Source: Purshia tridentata (Eukaryota > Streptophyta > Magnoliopsida > Rosales > Rosaceae). Taken from it: a DNA stretch of 64,000 bases. Below the pieces are notes generated by a model. That model was not told where the DNA came from and searched no databases. It was given only the letters and a program-made list of their open reading frames with translations. Each line of letters starts with the position of its first letter. The stretch's first letter is position 1. This document shows positions 1 through 10,860 of the stretch, in pieces. The translations under genes were made by a program, and so were the position numbers. The DNA is taken from positions 1-64,000 of the forward strand of contig QANT01004515.1 of NCBI GenBank assembly GCA_003254885.1. The letters run 5' to 3'.

Positions 1-238
1 GGAATAGCCACTCAAGTAAAAGTATTTACAACAATTAATAATTTTTCCACTTACTTTTTTGTTTTCTTGTTGATACATGTTTTTCTGCATTAAAAGTAGT
101 GCACCAAAAAGTTAAATTCATGGAATTTCTTCTGCATTAAAATTATATACGTTATTTGTCTGTACAAATGTGAGTACATAAATCAGTAGAAACTACCGTT
201 ATAATTATTGAACCTCATGATCTTATGGTTTTGCATCA

Positions 239-3057
239 CTACCTCCTCAAGTGTATCATCCCATCACAAGCCAAGGTCCCCTCAAGATCTCCAATAATCC
301 GAGCTATCCGAACTTCTAGACCTCTTTGAACTTCCTGGAAGAGAGTTCTAATAAATTCGGTGAAGCGGTTCATGTCAAAGCTTGAACACTTTTCTAGCTC
401 TTCAGCAATCCCAACAAGTCCACAAGCAATCTTGGGTTGAATTTCCATTAGTCTCTGGCCTGTTGCAACCATATATCTCTGCAGCTGAAATGTTTCATCA
501 AGATAGTGCCCTAGTGTTTTGGTTTTGTCCTTAGTTCTTGCAACATCAGAACCTCCACGTCTACCATTTAAATCTAGATCATCCGCATGCTGGAAAATCA
601 TTAACAAGGAATTCAAAATCAGTGACATCATTTTCAACTGGTAAAAGAAGGCCGATCTGAAGTTTTGGACCTTTCAATTTCATAGAATTAGAGATAGATG
701 GTATAAGTTTTGTAGGAGAAATAATTGTAAGTTCGCTAAGAATGTCATGTTCTTTTTGAAATTCACTAAGATTCTTATCCAAGCTTACCATTCGTTGGCA
801 GAGATCATCAACCTTCACTTGAAGGGACTGGTACCGGCCAACTTGTTTATTCAGCAGAGACATCAGCAAAAGAAAGGCCTTAATCCCAATTTGCTCATCA
901 TCATTGTTTTCTATATGTTCTTCACCACCTTCTTGCTTTCCCGTAAATCTTTCAAGCAAAAGAAGTTGCTGCTTCAGCCTCTTGATCTTGTAAGAAACTC
1001 CAAGAGCTTGAAGATCCATCCTCCACAGAGAATTATTTGTACTTGAGGCATGGGTTGGTGTTGGTGATGCCATGTTCTCAGCACCATTAACTTCCACTGG
1101 ACTTGCACTTCCTTCTTGGCTTGAACCTTCATGGGAAACATTCTTCTCTCCTTCGTACTCTTTGTCAGGAGATTGTACCTTCATAATTACATCTTTAAAT
1201 TGGCTAGAATGTGGGGTTTCCTCTTCCTTCTTACTGTCTTCCTCTTGACATGGTTCCACCAAAGTTGTCTCTGCTTTATCTTCCTCCTCTGCTTTCCTAC
1301 TCATGGTCTTGAATTTCCGCCAAATGGCGTTGTTGACTACTGATGAATCATGTACATTTGAGTGTAAGTTGTTCGTCTGGCAATGTAGAAACCTTAACTG
1401 TGATGCGAACTGCTCTTTCAGGGATGTTAATTCTTCTTCCCGCTCCACTAACAAGGCTTCCATTTTCATGTTATTATGTCTGAGTTGTGGCATATCTTTG
1501 TTCAGTCCTTCAACATGGGACTCTAGCCGCTTTGATTCTAATTCCATGCTCAGCAACCGCCATCGATAAGCTTCTAATTTCTCATCTTTAAGTCTTAATT
1601 GTTCTACAAAAGCATCTATTTCTAGGTGATGCCTCTGCTCAATTATAGCTGCATACCTCTCTGCTTCTGAACGAACCCAACCTTCCAACTGCTTAAGATC
1701 AGCTGTGATCAATCAAAAGCAAGAACAGTAAACAAATGAAACATGATTAGGTAAAAGAGCATGGCCGCATACTTTCTGCAGTAAGTCTGGACTTCATAGA
1801 CTAAGATCAAATCAATATATCAAATGAGGTAAACTGGAGGAGCCATATATGCTAAATCAAAATGATAAAAACTAAAAACTCATTCTCACCTAAGTCCTCA
1901 TTTGCCTTAAACTCAGGATGGTCATACCCAAGAAGAGCATCAGTTGCCTGCGGTCTAGTCTTTCCAATGTGTAAATGAGATGCACCTGTTGCACCAGAAT
2001 TCATCCCTCTTTCACTTAAAGCAATCTCAAACCTAGAATTGGCTTTCTCCAACATACTTCTTAATGAATGCCTCTCATGTCTAGACTCAGAGACTGCCTT
2101 CCACCGTTCTGTTTCAAGCTCAGCTTGCTTCCTCTTTGTCTTTGATAATTTAATCTCCTTCACAAGCATTTGCTTCTCTGTCGTATCTAACTTGGATTTC
2201 CTCAGCATTGCTGACAAAATCTTGTCTTTCTGTTCCAAATCCTTATCCATATTTACAACCTCCGCAGATAGTTTTTGGACCATCAAAACCGACTCCTCTT
2301 TTTCATCTAAGACTAAATTAATCTCCCTTTTAGTAGCTTCAACTTGCCTAAGTGCTCGATTCATCTCGGCATCAAGCTGCCGTTGATTTGACACAAGCTC
2401 AAGGAATGCTGTTTTGTGCTTCAAAAGCTCAGAAGAATGCTCTTGGGCTACACGCTTTGCAGTTTCTCTCAATTCTTCTACCACATTTTCAGCCTTTGTT
2501 AGCTTTTCTTCTAATTCTTTCCACTTCTGCTCCTGTTCTTCCAATGCCTTATCCTTAGATTGCACCAAGAGTTCCATATCTTTCAATTTATCATTCAAAT
2601 CAGAATTTGTTTTGTGCTCCTTTTTCTCAAGAACTCTTAATGCATTCATCAGAGCTCCAATATGCTGCCGCAATTTCCTCCTTTCACTCAACCAGCTCTG
2701 CTCCTGTGCAGCAAAGATGCTCACAACCTTCTCATTGGCTTTTGCATCTTCATGCCTCAGTCTCTTTAATTCTCCAATCTCTCTTTGAGCATTCTCAAGC
2801 TTATGGAGAAGCTTACAGTGTTGCCCACCTCTTCCTTCTTTCTGAACTCTCCATACAAGCAATCCCAAGAGTTGGGCACTTCCTCGAAGCATTTTCTCAC
2901 GTACTTCAGACAGCCTCTCATCTTGCAAATCAGATATTGACAGGAGCCTTAGAGCAAAGAATGCACAAGAAACACCAAAATAGGTAGGATACAAGCTATC
3001 ACTCTTATCTTCAGAGGCAAATAAGTTTGAATTGGAGACCAATTTCTCTTCCATCAC
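239..3057 (-). CDS. Plant-specific long coiled-coil protein (myosin-heavy-chain-like), apparent 3' frameshift
   Basis: Two coding exons on the minus strand: 3057-1890 and 1702-239, joined through a good donor (GTGAGAATG) and a CAG acceptor. The N-terminal third is hydrophobic then basic. Residues about 75-350 are heptad-rich coiled coil (Glu/Lys/Leu/Gln), followed by a Ser/Glu-rich linker and a second coiled coil. The last ~115 residues form a compact conserved-looking tail (…KTKTLGHYLDETFQLQRY…). The exon 2 frame stops at 579-581, whereas the conserved tail lies in another frame. The total coding length is 3n+1, so one extra G near 583-584 explains the break; no plant-sized intron can replace it. 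Ignoring that base, the protein is about 876 aa. Biochemical function is unknown; plant relatives are annotated only as myosin-heavy-chain-like or filament-like. The start is the first Met after an in-frame stop. Confidence 0.72.
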
Positions 3058-6009
3058 TTAAAAGTTCTCTTCCGCTCCTTTGGGGAACATCAAATGGCAA
3101 ATTAAAGGTTAGAACTTGATTGAAAAAACTGAAAATGTAAGCATTATTTTGTATAACTTCACTAACATAAATCAGTTTTGAAGGGTGGAGTGTGGGGAGA
3201 GACTAGAAAAAAGACAACCCACTAATACTATAATTAAACTAAGATATAAACATCACACTAGAGTATCAATTAGAAGGAAATGTGCAAATAAACAAGCAAA
3301 GTAATTGAGAAAAACCACTCTTATCACAATTAAAATGGTACACAAAAAACATTTTAGTATCCAGTTTCGTAAATTCTAACAGAACTTACAGGAAGAAGAG
3401 GCTAATGATTTCTTTTAGCTCAAAAAATTGTGGCTGGGAAGGAGCAGTGTTTCAATGGAGACCCAAAAGCATCAACCACACCCAAATGCATTCAACTTGT
3501 ACTGGAGAATTCAAAAGGCATGGTTGTGTTACTCATGTGTGATACTGCAAAATCAGTTGGAAGGAGTTGTACTCCAACAGAATAGAATAGAATAGAAGTT
3601 TAAGAAGACGGTTTCCCTGGTTTTCAGTGAATGGCTGACCCCCCCACCCCAACCCCAATGCTTTTCTTTTTCTCCCCTCACCGACTTTTATCCCCCTTTT
3701 TCTCTTCAGCACTGGTCATGACTCATGACTGCTAATTGCTATAGCAAGCAAAAGCACTGGATTCCTGGTTGTTTGTCACCATTACTGATAGGAGAGTGGA
3801 CTTCAAGAAAACGATAAATATATCTCAATCAAACAGTACCATAATATTGTATATTTCCAGAGTGGCTTACCTATATAAAACTACACTGCATAATTTTTTT
3901 AATAATAAAAGTAATACTAAAAGGCTACAAAATGTAAAGTACTTTCCAGTATTCCAAAAAAAGAAAAGAAAAGAAAAAAAGGTGTGCTTTTCAGTAATCA
4001 TAAAGCCTGTGTTTCTTCTTTTTTTAATTTTCTTTACTAAACAAACTAAAAAGATCTTTTTCATTTTGGTTGCACTTATTACAAATAAACCAGTCAGTAT
4101 GTGGGTGAAATCAAATGATCATACATGTATATTCATATCACCATATAGAATTACGCAACCAATACATATAATTGCAGGATAGCGAATAGTCCAAAATGAG
4201 AATCAGAATCCAAATTAATACCTACTAAAAACCCATTATTAAATTCCAATCGACTTCAGCAACAGCGAAGTACCAAATAACCCAATTCTTCAGCTACTTC
4301 TTCACCACAATAAGCACTTTATAACATTTTTCTCCAAGAAGGGTCATAAGACATACAATACCATAAATAAGTAGAAATTAATACATGTATTTACCAGTGA
4401 AACGTCCTAATGAGCTACAACTGGGTAGGAGCATCTCTTGCAAATGATGAGAGCAGGCAATCAAGAACATCAGAATCAGTTTACAATCATCATGACGGAA
4501 CCACCTAAGCAACCAGGTCATGGATCCAGAGAAATGGGCTCCTCTGATGTTCTCTCCTTGTCTGGGAGCTGTAAAGCAGGAAACTTGTTCATGAAAGACT
4601 ATGCAAATCCGTTGTACTTAATAGCAAGATTAATAATATAGTCAGTAAATTATAAGCAATGCCAATATTTAACCACCTAAATTTAATATTTATTTCCCTT
4701 GATCCGCCCTTGGAATCTGGGGTTGGTGATGCTGGACTCATTTGATTATCTCCAAGCAATCTTTCTCTGACTTGCGTAACAAATATTTATGAAATTTTAT
4801 TAAAAAAAGAAATAAATAAATAAATGAAACAAGATGGAGGAATAAACTAGTGTCACAGTCAAGTCCAGGCATTTGGTATCACAGCCCATGTTCCCACTTC
4901 CCACCATGGCTTTGCAATAAATTATTGTGTCTTTGTTGGGTCCCATTTGAATAATGTCTACTTGTACTGGCATCAACCTGACCCTCCTTAGACCAACATG
5001 AAAATGAATGCTACTATAAGTTCAAAACTTATGGCTTAATCTTTAATTCCATGAAAAAGACTGTTGCCATTTTCTCTTCAATGAGTAATTATTTATATGT
5101 GAAATCTACAGAGTGGGGTCAGAAATCACAATAATTTTACAAGCAACTACTGTGAGAGTAACACAACAAATTTCTTCAGTTTTATTTTCTATTTTTTGTA
5201 ATTTCCATTTGTCCTGCATGCTTGACTTTTTTCCTAGCCATTTGTCTGTTGCCTGCTGGGCTTTGTATCAATCACTCTCTAGTCTCTATCTTGTCCTAAG
5301 AAATAATTGAGGGACGGGCACATGAGCCATTCACACCCTTCACACTGAATATATACTCAGTCTCAGTAAGTGTCCCAAAAAGTTGATTGAGACTTTTGAC
5401 CAAGATTATAACTCAATTAGCAAATAATAAAAACATCAATTGCTTGAGCTTGGATTTACAGTTCCACCTACTACGCCCGTTGTCCTACGCAATGTGTATA
5501 TCTCCTATTCCCCGCCAATAGTAATTTAGTTCTAATAAGTATCAAAACACTAATAAATTTTGTGTAAAAGACATTAATTTTGGTTTTAAGAATAATTTCA
5601 GGGTTTTTTTTTTTTAATAGATGCATAAACTTTGTAGATACACTAATTTTGCAAATGCATTTGTTATATCTTTTTTACACATGCACTAACTTTTTTTTTT
5701 CCTAATGAACTTCTTGTATTTTACAAATGCACTAATTTTTTTATTTTATAAATTCACTTTTGACCTTTAGCTCAACTTATTTGATTGAGTGCTATTTAAA
5801 TCTACTTTTTTAGTTATCATATTTTACAATCTAACATACCCATTAAAAATTTATCACTTTTTATTTTGTAAGAATTAGATTACAAAAAATTGGCCCAAAA
5901 GAAAAAGAATTAGATTACAAAAGGCCCAAGTTGGGAAAAGCCCATAACAGAGAAGGGTAGGTCAAGTGGTTCACAGACAAAAAGAACCAAAAAAATCTTG
6001 ATATGTGAA
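3058..6009. other. Intergenic, no supported gene
   Basis: This 3-kb AT-rich stretch separates the coiled-coil gene (minus) from ANR (plus), so both promoters fall in or beside it. The part next to 3058 should hold the 5' leader of the coiled-coil gene. Short open frames near 3769-4182, 4438-4641 and 5113-5310 lack codon bias or recognisable domains. Around 5530-5760 there is a degenerate, T-rich run repeating a motif like ACAAATGCACTAA, probably an old repeat remnant. I see no transposon ends. Confidence 0.5.
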
Positions 6010-6912
6010 CTTCATCTAAAATTAAAACAACGCACGAACTCAAGAATAAAGAAAAAAAAAAAGTACGAAGAAAGGTGAGCACGTGAAGATGAGTGCATCA
6101 CCAACTCAAATTAGTATTTTCTGTAGTTTTACACCTCTCGGGAACCATTTCCTGTTAAGTTGCGAATTATAATTTCAGCCGTTGGATTGTTCCAATGGCT
6201 GAGGTTAAACAGCCACGACCCAGAATTAAAACCCATCTCAACAGAAGTTAGTGGCAAGCCTTCACATTTCCGGTCACGGATTTAAATTGGTTTCATGGTT
6301 TGCTAATTATAAGTGTTAAAGTGACACTTTTGGCTTTACCTTCCAAACACAAATAAAACCACTAATCAATCGATGTTTCTGTCGATCAATCCCCGGTTAT
6401 AATTAATTGTTTATACAGTTATAATATTATAGATACACGATATATTCTCATAAAAGTTAAAACACACTAATTTTAAATTTTAAACCAATAAATTTTCTAA
6501 AACATACTTAAACACATTAAAAAATTTCCAATTAACTTCATAAAAATTAAAATTCAAATAAAAAGTTAAAAAAAAAAATTGGTCAACAACTGTAACTATA
6601 TTTGCTACCAAGCTCCTGATGCACGCAAAACTTATTCTTATTATTACTAATTTTTGTTATAATTATAGAAGTCTTAAATAGATTGAGAGTAATAAACTAT
6701 TATTTTAAAAGAATTGTTAAAATCTCAGCCGTTGGAACAATAAGGTACCACTGTAGCAGGAGCTGCAAGACGGAAATGTTTTATTTTATGTTTGAGAGGA
6801 AACAAAAAAGGAATATATTGCATTTGTCAATTTGAGTTGGTGACTTTGTGGTGCACAGATGATATCATCACGTGCTCACCTTCCTAAGAGTCGCAGATTG
6901 AATTAGATGAAG
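6010..6912. repeat. Imperfect long inverted repeat in the ANR promoter
   Basis: Left arm 6010 to about 6204 is the reverse complement of right arm about 6723-6912. Matching blocks in order are CTTCATCTAAAATT / AATTAGATGAAG, GGTGAGCACGTG / CACGTGCTCACC, TCACCAACTCAAATT / AATTTGAGTTGGTGA and ATTGTTCCAATGGCTGAG / CTCAGCCGTTGGAACAAT. The arms are separated by about 510 bp of AT-rich DNA and differ by several small indels, so the event is not recent. No target-site duplication is visible. It could be an old foldback or MITE insertion, or an inverted duplication of the ANR proximal promoter. Confidence 0.75.
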
Positions 6913-6931
6913 TCCAGCAACGTCTATTTAA
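6869..6931 (+). promoter_or_regulatory. ANR core promoter: G-box and TATA-like box
   Basis: A perfect G-box CACGTG lies at 6869-6874 and a TATA-like TATTTAA at 6925-6931, about 180 bp before the ANR start codon. G-boxes are established targets of bHLH factors, including TT8-type partners of the MYB-bHLH-WD40 complex that switches on ANR in seed coats. Which factor binds here is inference. The inverted repeat carries a second G-box at 6080-6085. Confidence 0.5.
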
Positions 6932-7107
6932 GAAGTAACTAGCCCAACTCCTTCACAGAATCACCACCATTCCAAGAATTACTGACTAACATTCTTGCTG
7001 CCTAGCTACCTTTTCCAAAACCCTTCATTGCCTTTGAGAAGTTTGATCATCTCAAAAAAACTAACATTTCCATAAAAGCCTGAGACAAAGCAACTAGGAA
7101 AGTAGCC

Positions 7108-9207
7108 ATGGCCACCCAACCCATATCCTCAAAGAAGACAGCCTGTGTGGTCGGTGGTACAGGGTTTGTGGCATCTTTGCTGGTCAAGCTCTTGCTTCAG
7201 AAGGGCTATGCTGTCAAAACCACTGTTAGAGACCCTGGTCAGACATCCTTGATCTTCTTCCCCTTTAATTTCTTTATCTGGAAGTGTTTGTTTTTTCTCT
7301 CTTTCTACTATTTGTGTTTGCTAGCTTTTTGCTTCATATATGATGCTGTGGACCCGCATCAAACTTCATTCCCACGAGGACCCTTTTGTGATGGGCATCA
7401 ACTGAACTTTGAAAACGGTGTTGTGAGAACCCATGTACATGTATGACCACTAAGCTATAGCTATTGTAGACGGTGTTAATGTTACAACCCCAATAGATGT
7501 GTGACCATTATGCTATAGCTTATAAATGTCACTGTGCCAGTAACCAAAATGAGACTACAAGGCCTTGGTAGATTACAAGATTTGTGGTTGTGAACTAGAA
7601 CTCCAAGGGTAATTTTCAACAACAATGTACTGTTTTGAAAAAATCCTAGTAAGGGGGTTAAAGTTTCTGATTTTGATATGCTGGCATGCTTGAATTGTCT
7701 TTCACTTTGTACATTTTGGCGCAGACAATGAGAAGAAGATCTCTCACCTCACCGCACTTCAAGAGTTGGGGGATCTAGAAATTTTAGGAGCAGATTTAAC
7801 CGATGAAGGGAGCTTCGATGCCCCCATAGCAGGTTGTGACATTGTCTTCCATGTTGCAACGCCTGTCCACTTTGCCTCAGAGGACCCGGAGGTACAAATT
7901 TATGGTAATTGCTTAATTAGATTTCACAATATTCAATACAGCTAGGTGCTGCAGCTTAAGGGCAATGCTACTTGTTCCATTTCCAATATACAGAATGACA
8001 TGATCAAACCAGCAATACAAGGGGTACTAAACGTTCTGAGGGCATGTGTGAAAGCCAAAACAGTTAATCGCGTTGTTTTGACATCATCGGCAGCTGCAAC
8101 ATCCATCAACACACTTAATGGAACAGGTTTGGTGGTGGATGAAAAGGACTGGAGTGATATTGAGTTCTTGACTACTGAGAAGCCACCCACTTGGGTAAAT
8201 CACCAAAAGTACTTTAGTCTCTTAGCTTATAGGCCTACATTGAACTAATTTAACAAAAGCTTTTATACTAAATTTTCAGGGGTATCCTGTCTCCAAGACA
8301 CTAGCTGAGAAGGCAGCTTGGAAATTCGCTGAAGAAAATAACATTGATCTTATCACTGTGATTCCTTCTCTTATGGCTGGTCCTTCTCTCACTCCAGACA
8401 TCCCCAGCAGTATCGGCCTAGCCATGTCTTTAATTACAGGTGTGAAACCGAAGCTGGAATATTTTGCACCTCCATATTCCTTTGACTTGAGGCCTTGCAA
8501 CTAGAATTAATGAAGAACTATTTGCGCCATACCTTAGATGAATGGGTGGTGTTCTGATGGTTCCTTTTAACATTTTGCAGGAAATGACTTCCTCATAAAT
8601 GCCTTGAAAGGTATGCAACTGCTATCAGGTTCCATTTCCATTTCACATGTGGAGGATGTCTGCCGGGCTCATATATTTTTGGCTGAGAAAGAATCTGCTT
8701 CTGGTCGGTACATATGCTGTGCTGTCAACAGCAGTGTTCCTGAGCTTGCAAAGTTCCTCAACAAGAGATACCCTCAGTACAAAGTCCCTACTGAGTAAGT
8801 CCCTAGTCCAATTATGTATTCAAATTTCAAACACCTACTTTTCTGTGTGTATTCTGTTGGATTTGTTTCAACTCATGCTCAAATGTTCTTGTGAGAAACT
8901 GATTAAAGATAGTTATGAAGTAATATTCAAAGGGCATGACCTTTACATTTAAAACAAGCCATCAATCTAGCTTGGGGGAAACTTGAGCTGCACTTCAATT
9001 AGTTAGTTATTATGGTACAGATGGTTATATATTCTTATTCTCATCATTTGCAAATGTTGCAGGTTTGGAGATTTTCCCTCTAAGGCCAAACTGATCATTT
9101 CTTCAGAGAGACTTATCAAGGAGGGGTTCAATTTTAAGTATGACATTGAAGAAATATATGACCAAGTTGTGGACTACTTCAAGGCTAAGGGGGTGTTGAA
9201 GGTTTAG
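7108..9207 (+). CDS. ANR: Anthocyanidin reductase (ANR/BANYULS)
   Basis: Six coding exons: 7108-7237, 7725-7891, 7994-8194, 8280-8439, 8581-8794, 9063-9207; 1017 nt, 338 aa, the usual ANR length and exon number. The enzyme reduces anthocyanidins with NADPH to 2,3-cis-flavan-3-ols such as epicatechin, the starter and extension units of proanthocyanidins, in the cytosol. The N-terminal Rossmann motif GGTGFVAS binds NADPH. The short-chain-dehydrogenase (extended, DFR-like) catalytic pair is Tyr-X3-Lys in [40 protein letters not shown] and the KYPQY-like region match ANR rather than DFR or LAR. The sequence is typical of Rosaceae ANR, with scattered substitutions (for example YPVSK where YPASK is common). 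The start has a good plant context and the frame is open throughout. Closest alternatives, DFR and cinnamoyl-CoA reductase, fit less well. Confidence 0.95.
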
Positions 9208-9399
9208 AGCTAAGTCTCAGTAGTTTATGATCCCTCTTATGGGAGCACAAATATGTAATTTGTGTTTATCTAGCTGCTGCTATGTTCTGGTTTCTCTGTA
9301 CGCACTCTTATTAAAGTAGCCTCATCATAATGGATTTCTCAGTTTGGCAATGGTGTATATATATATCTTCAACTATGCTGTTTATGAGGCATGATAAAA

Positions 9400-9868
9400 G
9401 GCTCAAGTACAAATACATCAACCAATTATAGGGGGTATTTCAAGTTAGTCCATGAACCAAAAAACATTTCAAATTCATATATTAACTAACAAAAACTTAC
9501 AATATAACATGTCCGAAAAAAAAATGTTAGATGTTACACTGAACATAGCTAATGTGGCATTTTTAATGATACAATGAGAGGATGGTGGGTGGGGGATTAA
9601 AGGGGTGATTTCAAAAATTTTTGGTTTATTAGTTTTATTTTTATTTTTATGAATTTTGGTATTCTTTATTGTCTTTTGGCTACATGGTATAAATTTGGTG
9701 TCCATGTTATTGAAAATGCCACATCAACTATGTTTAGAGTGTCATTTAACGATTTTCCAAATATAAACCTTGACAGACATGCTATATTGTAACTTTTCGT
9801 TAATTAATGTATGAATTTTAAATTGTTTTTTATGCACCAACTTGAAATACCCTATAGTTGATTGAGCC
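9400..9868. mobile_element. MITE-like element with long terminal inverted repeats
   Basis: A 469-bp palindromic element just 3' of ANR. The left end (GGCTCAA…GGGGGTATTTCAAGTTAG…) is mirrored by the right end (…ACTTGAAATACCCTATAGTTGATTGAGCC). Similarity continues for about 150 bp per arm, including ACAATATAACATGTC / GACAGACATGCTATATTGT and AACATAGCTAATGTGGCA / TGCCACATCAACTATGTT. The centre is short and T-rich. It has no coding capacity, as expected for a non-autonomous DNA element. The left arm carries a small insertion near its end. A target-site duplication is not clear, so the superfamily is unassigned. Confidence 0.75.
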
Positions 9869-10016
9869 TAATAAAAATTACAACAGCAACTAAGTAACAA
9901 CGACATGTATCATTACTTTATACGAGATGCTTGCTTTTTGTTCAACCACATAAAAAGCTCGAGTTGTTTTAATCTAGCAAGTATGGCCAAAGGCAAGTGG
10001 CTAGAGACCATTTTTT

Positions 10017-10329
10017 TTTTTGGCAATTATGAGTGTTTGAGCCAGCTTTCGCATATCTCTACTAATATTATCTTTTAGTCTATAAATTCTAAACAAATAT
10101 TTGATATTTTGGTTTTTAAAAATAAATAATTTCGAGAGAATGAGAAAAAATAAAATTTGCAAAAAAGAAAAGATTTTGGCAATTATGAGTGTTTGAGCCA
10201 GCTTGCGCATATCTCTACTAATATTATCTTTTAGTATATAAATTCTAAACAAATATTTGATATTTTGGTTTTTAAAAATAAATAATTTCGAGGGAATGAG
10301 AAAAAATAAAATTTGCAAAAAAGAAAAGA
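10017..10329. repeat. Tandem duplication, two copies, 156-bp period
   Basis: Two nearly identical copies, about 10017-10172 and 10173-10329, each starting TTTTGGCAATTATGAGTG and ending GCAAAAAAGAAAAGA. Only a few substitutions separate them (for example CTTTCGC/CTTGCGC and AGTCTAT/AGTATAT), so the duplication is recent. It sits between the MITE and the TAP46 promoter. Confidence 0.9.
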
Positions 10330-10664
10330 AAAATGTAGCTAACATTTTCCTCCCTCGTTAGTTCTTATTCCTTTTCCGTTTGGTCTCCCAACAAATGTGA
10401 GGGATTTCATAAATTTTGTTGTTTTCTTCTTCTTCTTCTTCCTCTTTGAGGTTGGATTTTTGTTTTTTTTGTTTTGATTGATTTTCCTTGTTCTTGGGAC
10501 GACAATAAAAGTTTCGTCATTTCATAGAAGTGTCGTTGACCGCCTTCGATGACTTTATCGACGTGGCAAAGTAGGAGTAGAACTCCACCATACAAAACCC
10601 GTGCACTGTTCCACATCCAACACGTCTCACCTCTAACATACGCCTGAGGCCCAGTATCTCCCCG

Positions 10665-10672
10665 TATAAATA
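10665..10672 (+). promoter_or_regulatory. TATA box of TAP46
   Basis: TATAAATA lies about 190 bp before the TAP46 start codon and is followed by a CT-rich leader, the usual plant core-promoter layout. Confidence 0.55.
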
Positions 10673-10860
10673 ACCCTCCATCTCATTTCCAGAAGTTTCA
10701 TTTCGTTTTCGTTCTTCACCTTCTGGTTCTTCAAAATTCGATTACCAAATCTGAAATCCCTAATTTTTCGAATTTGCGATTCGACCCCCAACATTTCTCT
10801 GAATTACAAGCTTAACACGCACCAGAAGCACCCTCTCGTGTTTCAATAGGTGTATTGAAC

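Noticed and set aside
4438-4641. 67-codon ORF upstream of the coiled-coil gene
   Set aside because: No homology or gene context; AT-rich intergenic sequence.
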